Origin: Candidatus Portnoybacteria bacterium CG_4_10_14_0_2_um_filter_44_20
Lineage (GTDB): Bacteria > Patescibacteriota > Minisyncoccia > Portnoybacterales > GCA-002795985
Reading direction: 5' to 3'
Length of the DNA: 12,778 bases
Assembly: GCA_002792395.1 (NCBI GenBank)
Contig: PFOG01000051.1
Span: forward strand, 1-12,778
In this document: positions 1-5,403 of the stretch, piece after piece
Numbering within the stretch: the first letter of the stretch is position 1
Layout: every line of letters starts with the position of its first letter
The notes under the pieces: model-generated
Seen by the model: only the letters and a program-made list of their open reading frames with translations
What the model was told of the DNA's origin: nothing
Databases searched by the model: none
Made by a program: the position numbers and the translations under genes

Positions 1-5
1 CTTTT

Positions 6-79
6 GGCGGCGTAGCTCAGTTGGTTAGAGCGTGGGACTCATAAGCCCAAGGTCAGTGGTTCGAATCCACTCGCCGCTA
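6..79 (+). tRNA. tRNA-Met (anticodon CAT), elongator type
   Basis: Full cloverleaf. The acceptor stem is 6-12 with 72-78 (first pair G-U), the D-stem is GCTC/GAGC, the anticodon stem is 33-37/45-49 and the 7-nt loop CTCATAA gives CAT at 40-42. The T-arm is AGTGG-TTCGAAT-CCACT and the discriminator is A79. CCA is not encoded. The innermost anticodon-stem pair is an A-G mismatch. The first acceptor pair and the lack of three consecutive GC pairs next to the loop argue against an initiator tRNA. A lysidine-modified tRNA-Ile2 also reads CAT and cannot be fully excluded. Confidence 0.9.
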
Positions 80-87
80 CGGCCAAA

Positions 88-208
88 ATTTTGGGTGGGC
101 AAGTAAGCCTGGGGTCGTGGGTTCGATCACCACTCCTGCTACTGCCAGAAATTTGGGCGGGCAAGCAAGGCCAAGATCGGTGGTTCGACTCCACCCACAG
201 CTACACAT
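88..208 (+). repeat. Two decayed tRNA-like tandem units downstream of tRNA-Met
   Basis: The T-loop motif TTCGA recurs at 60, 122 and 184, an exact 62-bp spacing. The unit at about 89-150 and the unit from about 151 keep a TTTTGG-like 5' edge, the variable loop, the T-arm and a CTAC-type 3' end. They lack the D-arm and most of the anticodon arm, so they are about 25 nt shorter than the tRNA-Met unit (87-bp spacing from copy 1 to copy 2). In the third unit the T-stem GGTGG/CCACC is still perfect; the acceptor strands no longer pair. They look like decayed duplicates of the neighbouring tRNA, not functional tRNAs. Confidence 0.7.
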
Positions 209-230
209 AGCCACGAAATAATATCAAATA

Positions 231-255
231 GACCCGTGGTGTAGCCTGGTTTAAC
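231..255 (+). pseudogene. tRNA-Asp 5' fragment
   Basis: These 25 bases are identical to positions 703-727 of the intact tRNA-Asp (acceptor 5' strand, D-stem and D-loop). Identity stops where a perfect inverted repeat begins, so nothing of the anticodon, T-arm or 3' acceptor remains. Confidence 0.85.
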
Positions 256-286
256 CCCGTAGCAGAACTTTCTGTTCGCTACGGGG
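255..286. repeat. Palindromic element interrupting a tRNA-Asp copy
   Basis: CCCCGTAGC (255-263) and GCTACGGGG (278-286) are a perfect 9-bp inverted repeat. After one bulged A, GAAC/GTTC extends the hairpin around the loop TTTCT. No T-run follows, so it is not a standard terminator. It begins exactly where the tRNA-Asp fragment at 231-255 breaks off. Confidence 0.7.
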
Positions 287-348
287 CAAGCACGTCTCTT
301 TTTAAATTGTTTATCGCACGACAACTCCCTGCCTGCCCCGCATAGAGC

Positions 349-413
349 GGGCCGTTGGTGTAGCCTGGTTTAACACATCTCCCTGTCACGGAGAAGATCA
401 CGGGTTTGACCCT
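349..413 (+). pseudogene. tRNA-Asp copy with broken T-arm and acceptor
   Basis: Positions 356-399 match 709-752 of the intact tRNA-Asp base for base over 44 nt, covering D-arm, anticodon arm (GTC) and variable loop. The acceptor 5' strand has changed to GGGCCGT. From position 400 the T-arm diverges and cannot form the normal 5-bp stem with a 7-nt loop, because a palindromic element begins at about 409. Without a matching 3' acceptor strand it should not give a mature tRNA. Confidence 0.75.
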
Positions 414-436
414 GCGGGTCACCACCCGTAGGGTGG
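409..436. repeat. Palindromic repeat, copy A (family also inside ligA)
   Basis: An 11-bp hairpin: 409-419 pairs with 424-434, with one G-T pair and the loop CACC. It replaces the T-arm of the tRNA-Asp copy just upstream. Positions 414-436 match the minus strand of 9950-9928, inside the ligA C-terminal ORF, at 19 of 23 bases, and the CGGGT/ACCCG stem is kept. No T-tract follows. Confidence 0.7.
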
Positions 437-449
437 CAAATCCTTAATT

Positions 450-716
450 ATGTATTACGTTTATCTAATAAAAAGCGTAATCAAAAAATTTATTTACATT
501 GGCTATACTTCTGATTTACAAAATAGATTTAAAGAACATGGTCAAGGACAAGTGAAATCAACTAAAGCATATAAACCTTTTGAATTGGTATATTACGAAG
601 CACATAAAGATAAAACTACAGCGTTAAAAAGAGAATATGAGCTAAAGAACAACTCGCAACAAAAAGAAATCTTGCTTGAAAGATTATTTTCAACTAAAAA
701 TGGACCCGTGGTGTAG
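450..716 (+). CDS. GIY-YIG single-domain nuclease
   Basis: This 88-residue protein is a stand-alone GIY-YIG domain of the usual 80-90-residue size. Visible motifs are YVY at 3-5 (the 'GIY' part), YIG at 16-18, the catalytic Arg26 in NRFKEH, and Glu62 in KREYELK, the expected metal-binding glutamate. The family hydrolyses DNA phosphodiester bonds and includes homing, repair and transposition nucleases; the substrate here is unknown. No Shine-Dalgarno precedes the ATG. The gene lies between a broken tRNA-Asp copy (349-413) and an intact one (702-777), and its last five codons, including the TAG stop, lie within the intact tRNA. It is clearly more AT-rich than the tRNAs and the genes to the right, suggesting acquisition. 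A diverged second copy follows at 816. Confidence 0.88.
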   Translation: MYYVYLIKSVIKKFIYIGYTSDLQNRFKEHGQGQVKSTKAYKPFELVYYEAHKDKTTALKREYELKNNSQQKEILLERLFSTKNGPVV

Positions 717-777
717 CCTGGTTTAACACATCTCCCTGTCACGGAGAAGATCGCCGGTTCAAATCCGGTCGGGTCCG
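702..777 (+). tRNA. tRNA-Asp (anticodon GTC)
   Basis: Complete 76-nt cloverleaf. The acceptor is GGACCCG/CGGGTCC with all seven pairs, the D-stem GTGT/ACAC, the anticodon stem TCTCC/GGAGA with loop CTGTCAC (GTC), the variable loop AGATC, the T-stem GCCGG/CCGGT, and the discriminator G777, as expected for Asp. CCA is not encoded. The 5' 15 nt are also the end of the GIY-YIG reading frame. This is the only intact copy among four tRNA-Asp stretches in the window. Confidence 0.95.
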
Positions 778-801
778 CCCTTCGACAAGCTCAGGGCTTT
801 T
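777..801 (+). terminator. Possible terminator hairpin after tRNA-Asp
   Basis: GCCCT (777-781) pairs with AGGGC (793-797) and is followed by TTTT. The T-run is short, and the stem shares the discriminator base of the tRNA. The CCCTTCGACAAGCTCAGGG core is a palindromic sequence that, from general knowledge, recurs in many bacterial genomes, so it may be a dispersed repeat rather than a dedicated terminator. Confidence 0.45.
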
Positions 802-815
802 GCGCCCTTAAATAT

Positions 816-1115
816 ATGCCTTGGTTTTTGTATATTCTTTTTTGCGATCAGAAAACTTTTTACATAGGAATTACTAAAAATTTAAAAAGTCGGTTCGAAG
901 AACATAGAAAGGGATAATCAACGTACACCAAAAAGTTTTCTGATATACGCCTTGTTTACAAAGAAGAGTTCGCGGATAGAAAGAATGTGGAATTACGGGA
1001 GCAACAATTAAAAAAATGGCCTGTCGCAAAAAAGAAAGCACTAATAAGGAAAAATGCTCAATTACTGAAAGAGTTAAGCAAGAGCCGCGCGCTTGTCGAT
1101 AAACGACCGGAATAA
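816..1115 (+). pseudogene. GIY-YIG nuclease gene with one in-frame stop
   Basis: One frame of 99 codons from ATG 816 to TAA 1113-1115 reads as a GIY-YIG domain, broken only by TAA at 915-917 (codon 34). Before the stop are the LYI strand, YIG at codons 16-18 and Arg26 in SRFEEH. After it come STYTKKF, RLVYKEEF and Glu62 in ELREQQLKKW, all at the same spacing as in the intact gene at 450. TAA sits where these proteins usually have Lys, so one base change (AAA to TAA) explains it. No frameshift is seen. The gene lies between the intact tRNA-Asp and a tRNA-Asp 3' tail at 1136. It is either a recent pseudogene or a sequencing error. Confidence 0.8.
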
Positions 1116-1135
1116 ATGGTAAGCAGAGTCGAACC

Positions 1136-1151
1136 ATCCGGTCGGGTCCGC
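1136..1151 (+). pseudogene. tRNA-Asp 3' end fragment
   Basis: These 16 bases equal positions 763-778 of the intact tRNA-Asp: the end of the T-loop, T-stem 3' strand, acceptor 3' strand, discriminator and next base. The 20 nt before it contain a weak T-loop-like GTCGAACC. This tail just follows the second GIY-YIG gene, mirroring the arrangement GIY-YIG then tRNA-Asp at 450-777. Confidence 0.75.
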
Positions 1152-1160
1152 ACAGCTTGA

Positions 1161-1191
1161 CAGAATATCAACGATATGATATTCTGTTTTT
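1161..1191 (+). terminator. Intrinsic terminator of the tRNA/GIY-YIG cluster
   Basis: CAGAATATCA (1161-1170) and TGATATTCTG (1177-1186) form a perfect 10-bp stem with a 6-nt loop, followed by TTTTT. The right strand and position end transcription of the plus-strand cluster before the converging methyltransferase gene. Confidence 0.85.
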
Positions 1192-1259
1192 GATTCCTGC
1201 GAGGAAGAAACCTTGAAAACCGAATTAGAGTGAATAACGTGTTTCAAAAACTGTTTATC

Positions 1260-1862
1260 TTATTTGGTTTTACCGCCGGTCAGTTTCTCCCAGCGTTTTT
1301 TAATAACTTCGCAGTAAACCGGACTCTTTTCCATCAAATAACATCTCCTCTTCATTTTTTCGGCAGCAATTAGCGTCGACCCGGAACCGCCGAACGGCTC
1401 CGCAACCAAATCGCCACGCTCGGTGAGCACTTTGATATATGGAATGAGTATTTCCAGCGGCTTGGTACCGAAGATGATCCCCTGGCCAGAACTTTTTTCA
1501 TCTGCCGCCTTGAACTCGATGAAATCGGTTGGGCATATGCGCTTTCCTTTCTCGTATCTTTCCCAATGAGGTTTCCCGGCAATGGCATAGAGAGCGGTCT
1601 GATATTCGTTATCGAGCAAATCTCCTTCGGAATTAAGATTGAGCCCGGATTTTCCGGAAGAACCAGCTATCGCGATGTCATGCTTATTGAAGAACCTGTA
1701 CTTCGCCGCGAATCCCTGAACACGGTTCGAAAGATGCCAGACGATCATATTTTTGACCTTCCAGTATTTTTCCATCTCGTTCCAGATGGTCCGGATATTT
1801 TTCCAGTTTTCGTAAACCATGATGTGGAAATCTTCTCCGGCAACAGCAGCAATATTTTTCAT
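1260..1862 (-). CDS. DNA methyltransferase, C-terminal half (SAM-binding motif I)
   Basis: These 200 residues are the C-terminal half of a type II-like amino-DNA methyltransferase (N6-adenine or N4-cytosine). They carry DLVAEPFGGSGST at 151-163 (motif I, AdoMet binding) preceded by FGTKPLEILIPYI (motif X region). The middle part (VYENWKN, WKVKNMIVWH, PTDFIEFKAADE) is the likely target-recognition region. The catalytic motif IV (DPPY) lies in the upstream ORF, giving the order IV...I of the beta class. The ATG directly follows the TGA of the upstream ORF (TGAATG) in the same frame, so a single TGA separates two parts of an otherwise continuous 445-codon frame. No restriction enzyme gene is nearby. 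Confidence 0.82.
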   Translation of the reverse strand: MKNIAAVAGEDFHIMVYENWKNIRTIWNEMEKYWKVKNMIVWHLSNRVQGFAAKYRFFNKHDIAIAGSSGKSGLNLNSEGDLLDNEYQTALYAIAGKPHWERYEKGKRICPTDFIEFKAADEKSSGQGIIFGTKPLEILIPYIKVLTERGDLVAEPFGGSGSTLIAAEKMKRRCYLMEKSPVYCEVIKKRWEKLTGGKTK

Positions 1863-2597
1863 TCATTTTCCGGTGAAATCCGGCGGCAGAATATCGGTTT
1901 CTAAGTACCGCCGATCCCGCTTGTATCCAAAGCCTTCCGTCGCTTTGCCGTGTTTTTTCTTTCCCTTAAGATAATCCAGAATGTACGGGGGATCGGTTAG
2001 GCAGAGCTTAGCCTTCTCGCCGTTCATTAATTCCAGAATATCGGATGCCAAGGTCGAATCGCCGCACATAAGCCGGTGGCTGCCCAACTGCCAGACATCA
2101 CCCTTGCGAACTTTGATTTTATCGATATCCAGCTTCTTCAGTTCCTTGGCTAAATCAAACACTTCCGGCGTTTCATCAATGCCGAAGACTTCATCCAGCT
2201 CTTCACTGGAGAATCCAATATCTGCCAGAAATTTCTCTTCAAAATCTGCCAGCAAATTCCAATCAAATTCACCCGTGTTCTTATTCAGGCGGATGTTCAA
2301 TTCTTTTTCCTTCTCAATATCCGAGATGTTGATATATACAACCGGCACTTCCTTAATTTTCAATTCTTTAGCGATTGAGAGGCGGAAGTGACCTCCGATT
2401 ACGATTCCTTTGCGCTTCGGCGCGGCATTGACCAGCAGCGGGTCAATGAAGCCGTAACGCTTGATACTTTCTTTAAGCTGGGATATGGCCTCCTTGCTCC
2501 AAAACCGCGGGTTATACTCGGATGGACGCAATGATTCAATCGACACATAGCTGATATTCAATCTGCTATTAATTTTTTGTAATTTATTTTTTTGCAT
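1863..2597 (-). CDS. ParB-like domain plus methyltransferase N-terminal half (motif IV)
   Basis: Residues 15-90 are a ParB/sulfiredoxin-like domain with GGHFRLSIAKELKIKEVPVV at 68-87 (GGHxR box). Residues 163-180 (KGDVWQLGSHRLMCGDS) and TDPPY at 201-205 begin the methyltransferase, DPPY being catalytic motif IV. ParB-methyltransferase fusions are common in phages and integrated elements and usually run on into the motif I half. Here the frame stops at TGA after FTGK, and the rest continues in frame in the next ORF. Either half alone lacks a key motif, so function needs readthrough, assembly of two polypeptides by reinitiation, or the gene is dead. The AT-rich N-terminus (MQKNKLQKIN) has no Shine-Dalgarno sequence. 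Confidence 0.82.
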   Translation of the reverse strand: MQKNKLQKINSRLNISYVSIESLRPSEYNPRFWSKEAISQLKESIKRYGFIDPLLVNAAPKRKGIVIGGHFRLSIAKELKIKEVPVVYINISDIEKEKELNIRLNKNTGEFDWNLLADFEEKFLADIGFSSEELDEVFGIDETPEVFDLAKELKKLDIDKIKVRKGDVWQLGSHRLMCGDSTLASDILELMNGEKAKLCLTDPPYILDYLKGKKKHGKATEGFGYKRDRRYLETDILPPDFTGK

Positions 2598-2756
2598 AAT
2601 TTTAATTAGTAAATAGACCTGTTACTTAATAATTTTTGGGGGTATTTTGCCCTAAAAAACCCTTATTTTAAGCCAACAATTTTTCGAAAAAACAACTAAA
2701 ACCTTATTAAGCAACTTGTCTAATAATTTAACTGATAAATAACCATCGACCGACAA

Positions 2757-2781
2757 CAAAAATACCGGCGCATTCTGCCGG
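2757..2781 (-). terminator. Minus-strand terminator-like hairpin
   Basis: On the minus strand CCGGC (2781-2777) pairs with GCCGG (2769-2765) around a 7-nt loop, followed by TATTTTT. It is the second terminator-like structure after the promoter at 2919-2946 and would stop transcripts that pass the first. Confidence 0.5.
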
Positions 2782-2790
2782 CATAAAAAC

Positions 2791-2912
2791 AAAAAACGAA
2801 CCATTAAAAACCGAGCAAAATGCTCTATCTCCTGGTTCGTCGTGAAAATGGTTGCTTCGTGTATAACCTGACGTTGCTACGCCAGTCGGAGTACCTTGCG
2901 ATATTCAGTTGT
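2791..2912 (-). ncRNA. Candidate structured small RNA or leader attenuator
   Basis: A promoter at 2919-2946 predicts a start near 2912. The transcript can form CTGGCG/CGTCAG (2885-2880 with 2873-2868). It then forms a two-tier hairpin: CGAACC (2839-2834) pairs with GGTTCG (2802-2797), enclosing GAGCA/TGCTC (2825-2821 with 2817-2813), and TTTTTT follows, which is an intrinsic terminator. AACCATT (2853-2847) can instead pair with AATGGTT (2805-2799), which would open that terminator. This is the logic of an attenuator. The next gene on this strand is the methyltransferase, about 315 nt from the start, so it could be its regulated leader or an independent RNA of about 120 nt. I recognise no known family. 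Confidence 0.4.
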
Positions 2913-2918
2913 AATTTC

Positions 2919-2946
2919 ATTATAACAGAGTCCCGCTAAAACGCAA
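2919..2946 (-). promoter_or_regulatory. Extended -10 promoter, minus strand
   Basis: The minus strand reads TGTTATAAT at 2927-2919, a consensus -10 with the TGn extension. TTGCGT lies 16 bp upstream (2946-2941) as a partial -35. It faces the structured stretch at 2791-2912. Confidence 0.6.
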
Positions 2947-3084
2947 GTTAAAATTGTGAACAACTGGATATAAATTTGGTTAAAAATGGAACGCCGCTAA
3001 ATCCCGTTATACTGTTCCGTTTGTTCCGTTTCTCGAACAAAGCCCCCAACCGAGACGCCTCAAACGGCCATTGGAAAATTCTCC

Positions 3085-3117
3085 AAAAAAGCCTTACACT
3101 GCTTGTATGCGTAAGGT
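3085..3117 (-). terminator. Minus-strand terminator-like hairpin
   Basis: On the minus strand ACCTTAC pairs with GTAAGGC (3117-3111 with 3097-3091, one end pair wobble) over a long 13-nt loop, followed by TTTTTT (3090-3085). It lies downstream of the Gfo-AKR operon and could back up its main terminator. Confidence 0.45.
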
Positions 3118-3143
3118 ACCAGACCGAGACGCACCGCAAACCT

Positions 3144-3176
3144 AAAAATAACCGCTTAGTTGTGCGGTTATTTTTT
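3144..3176. terminator. Bidirectional intrinsic terminator
   Basis: The 12-bp stem 3144-3155/3164-3175 has the GC core CCGC/GCGG, an 8-nt loop and T-runs on both strands (TTTTTT on plus, TTTTT on minus). No plus-strand gene upstream is obvious, so it may end a short plus-strand transcript from the stretch at about 3010-3140 or act on the minus strand. Confidence 0.65.
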
Positions 3177-3332
3177 ATACCCGCATGGGACGTTAGAACT
3201 TTTTGAGAAATAACAGATAGCGAGGGTGGGGTAAATTTCTAATAAGATAAAATTAGTTCGTTGGGATACAATGATTTTAATAATTTTTTCGTCATACCAA
3301 ACTATCCAGAAGGCGTTGGGGCTCTAGAAATG

Positions 3333-3359
3333 AAAATCCGCACAAGCAAGTTGCGCGGA
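3333..3359 (-). terminator. Terminator of the GH1/Gfo-AKR operon
   Basis: On the minus strand TCCGCGCAA pairs with TTGTGCGGA (3359-3351 with 3345-3337, one G-T pair) around a 5-nt loop, then TTTT. It starts 9 nt after the stop codon of the fusion gene. Confidence 0.75.
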
Positions 3360-3368
3360 ATAGACGAG

Positions 3369-5372
3369 TTAATCTTCCAAATTAAGCCAGCGGATATCTG
3401 AAGATGTTAGTTCGATATCCAAGCCTAAAAATGAAGTTCTGATTTCTGATAAAATTCTCGGCCCTATAAGAGCAAAAGTCGGAAATGGTTGGCATAATAC
3501 ATATGCTAAGGCAATGTTGATAGGCAAGCAATTAAGCTTCTTGGCCATTTCATTAACCCGGTTTAATCGTTCAAAATTATCAGCGCTGTACCAGCATCGG
3601 ACCAGTTCTTCATCAAAAAGATTGTCCGGATGGGCGCGGCCGGTAAAGAACCCCCGAGCCTGACTGGACCAAGCCATTAGAACCAACTGTGTTTGAGTAA
3701 ACCGATCCCGGGAAAGCTTATCCGATGAAGAAACACATCCTTCCCAGGGAGGATTTATCATCTGGGCAAGACTGAAGTTATTGCTAACCGCACTAAATCC
3801 TGCCAGTCCTTTTGATCGAGCATATTGATTGGCCTCTTCTACCCGTTTTAACGACCAGTTAGACCCGCCAAAGGCGTGAATCCGTCCATCTTTTTTGTGC
3901 TCGTTTAACACATCGATAAATTCGGCTACAGGAATTTCAGGATTATCTCGGTGAAGAAGATAAATATCTAAATAATCGGTTTGGAGACGCTCTAGACTTT
4001 CAATGAGTTGCCTTGTTAAATCCTTTGGGTTGCAAAAGGGAGTATGGGCGCCTTTGCCTAAAATTACAACTTTTTCCCGGATATTACGATTTTTAATCCA
4101 CTGCCCTAAAAGTTTCTCACAGCTACCTTGTCCATAAACCCAGGCGGTATCAAAACAGTTACCGCCTCTTTCAAAAAAATCATCAAACATAACGGAGGCA
4201 TGGGTAATAGTTTCCTGATTATCTGCTCCCATTACTAAACGAGAGACAGATTTTTTCATGCCAGTAATTTGGCCATATTTCATCTTACTATTGTTACGTA
4301 CGGTAAGCGGCTTCTTGCTCACTGGTAAAATCTGGGCCTCCGGTTTTTCTGGATCATAGACAAATCCGAAAGAACTTCTCCACAAATCAAGTGTCTTCAT
4401 ATTGCCTAACGTATCTTCCCAAGTCATCGCCGGACTAGGCGCTTGCCTTGCTTCGATATTTTCAGCGACTGTATCGGCTTCGATAGCATACAACCACTCT
4501 TTAGTTTCAATACTAATCTCTTGAATTTTTCCTTCCTTGTTAATTAAGATTTTAGTTAAGCCACCTTCGCGGGAGGGAATCCAAGGGTTTGGAACAGTTA
4601 GACTACCTTCTTTGCCAAAGATTCTCACTACATTTTCCTGGTCAACCGCAACACCGGTTGAAAGCTCGGCAATAATTCCTCCCGGAAACTTCAAAGAAGC
4701 AACCGCATATTCATCTACCCGACTTTTTCTACCAATCCAACCGACGCCCTTAACCTCTATTGGCTCTTCAAAATTTTTACCATTAGCAATACCGGCAATC
4801 AACCTTGCCATTGAGGTGCAGTAACAACCGACATCAAGAATTCCACCACCGCCCAGGTTGTGATTGAAAAGTCTGCTTTGCAAATTAAACCCGGCGCAAA
4901 AACTAAAAGTTGCTTGAATAACTTTCACTTCACCAATTACTTTTTGTTCGATTAGTTCAATTAATTTTGCTGTTTGGGGATGACAGCGGTACATAAACGC
5001 TTCCATTAAGAAAACATCATTCTCAGAGGCTGCTTCAATTATTGCCATTGCTTCAGGATGGTTAATTCCGATTGGCTTTTCGCATAAGATGTGTTTTCCC
5101 GCTTCCGCTGATTTTATGGCCCATTCCGCATGAAAAAAGTGAGGAATTGCAATATATACGGCCTGGACATCCGAATCAGAAAGAAGTTCCTCGTAACGAC
5201 CATAACATCTTGCTACTTTAAATTCTTGACCAAATTTATTCGCGGATTCTTGAGAACGACTGCCCACAGCGATCAATCTACCTGTTTTTGAATTTTTCAG
5301 ACTTTTGGCAAACGCTTGGGCAATCCCACCCGTTCCAATAATTCCCCAGTTTAAAATTTTACTCATACTCAT
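3369..5372 (-). CDS. Gfo/Idh/MocA oxidoreductase fused to aldo/keto reductase
   Basis: Two NAD(P)-dependent oxidoreductases in one chain. Residue numbers count from the outermost ATG at 5399. The N-terminal part has the Rossmann motif GIIGTGGIA (G22, G24), CEKP at 106-109 and LDVGCYC at 188-194, typical of Gfo/Idh/MocA and dihydrodiol-dehydrogenase-like enzymes. After a linker at about 345-375 comes an AKR barrel with the catalytic tetrad D417, Y422, K449 and H483 all present. Both halves appear complete and likely oxidise or reduce sugars or their derivatives. The start is ambiguous: the ATG at 5399 lies 4 nt after the GH1 stop, but GAGG sits 6 nt before the ATG at 5372, preferred here. The arrangement implies co-transcription with the glycosidase. 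The true substrate cannot be read from sequence. Confidence 0.9.
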   Translation of the reverse strand: MSMSKILNWGIIGTGGIAQAFAKSLKNSKTGRLIAVGSRSQESANKFGQEFKVARCYGRYEELLSDSDVQAVYIAIPHFFHAEWAIKSAEAGKHILCEKPIGINHPEAMAIIEAASENDVFLMEAFMYRCHPQTAKLIELIEQKVIGEVKVIQATFSFCAGFNLQSRLFNHNLGGGGILDVGCYCTSMARLIAGIANGKNFEEPIEVKGVGWIGRKSRVDEYAVASLKFPGGIIAELSTGVAVDQENVVRIFGKEGSLTVPNPWIPSREGGLTKILINKEGKIQEISIETKEWLYAIEADTVAENIEARQAPSPAMTWEDTLGNMKTLDLWRSSFGFVYDPEKPEAQILPVSKKPLTVRNNSKMKYGQITGMKKSVSRLVMGADNQETITHASVMFDDFFERGGNCFDTAWVYGQGSCEKLLGQWIKNRNIREKVVILGKGAHTPFCNPKDLTRQLIESLERLQTDYLDIYLLHRDNPEIPVAEFIDVLNEHKKDGRIHAFGGSNWSLKRVEEANQYARSKGLAGFSAVSNNFSLAQMINPPWEGCVSSSDKLSRDRFTQTQLVLMAWSSQARGFFTGRAHPDNLFDEELVRCWYSADNFERLNRVNEMAKKLNCLPINIALAYVLCQPFPTFALIGPRILSEIRTSFLGLDIELTSSDIRWLNLED

Positions 5373-5403
5373 ATTCATCCTCACTTTTGCGTTTATCATT
5401 GGA

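Larger units (their letters stand above)
2598..3368. other. 771-nt stretch without a convincing gene
   Basis: I find no protein-coding gene here. Two short overlapping frames (2948-3139 minus, 2976-3206 plus) cover hairpins and lack family features. The stretch contains a minus-strand promoter and a structured transcript (2791-2930), minus-strand terminators at 2757-2781, 3085-3117 and 3333-3359, a bidirectional one at 3144-3176, a direct repeat ACCGAGACGC at 3049-3058 and 3123-3132, and two copies of CCGCTAAA(A/T)C. The part nearest the methyltransferase (2598-2756) is very AT-rich with no clear structure. Confidence 0.7.

Noticed and set aside
139..324. 61-residue minus-strand frame
   Set aside because: It runs antisense to the decayed tRNA units, the tRNA-Asp 5' fragment and a palindrome, and has no domain features.
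349..413. A second functional tRNA-Asp
   Set aside because: The D and anticodon arms are perfect but the T-arm and 3' acceptor are disrupted by a palindrome.
874..1137. 87-residue minus-strand frame
   Set aside because: It is the shadow of the GIY-YIG pseudogene on the plus strand, whose catalytic residues and spacing are recognisable.
1863..1865. TGA as a sense codon (genetic code 25)
   Set aside because: Long conserved genes here (gatA, ligA, GH1) have no in-frame TGA, and TGA ends gatC at a sensible place.
2834..2873. GTCAGG...GAAGCAACC on the minus strand resembling the SRP RNA core
   Set aside because: The segment between the two motifs has no GNRA-type tetraloop and the helix does not form, so it is probably coincidence.
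2948..3206. Two short overlapping frames (63 aa minus, 76 aa plus)
   Set aside because: They cover hairpins and a terminator, resemble no family and have no start signals.
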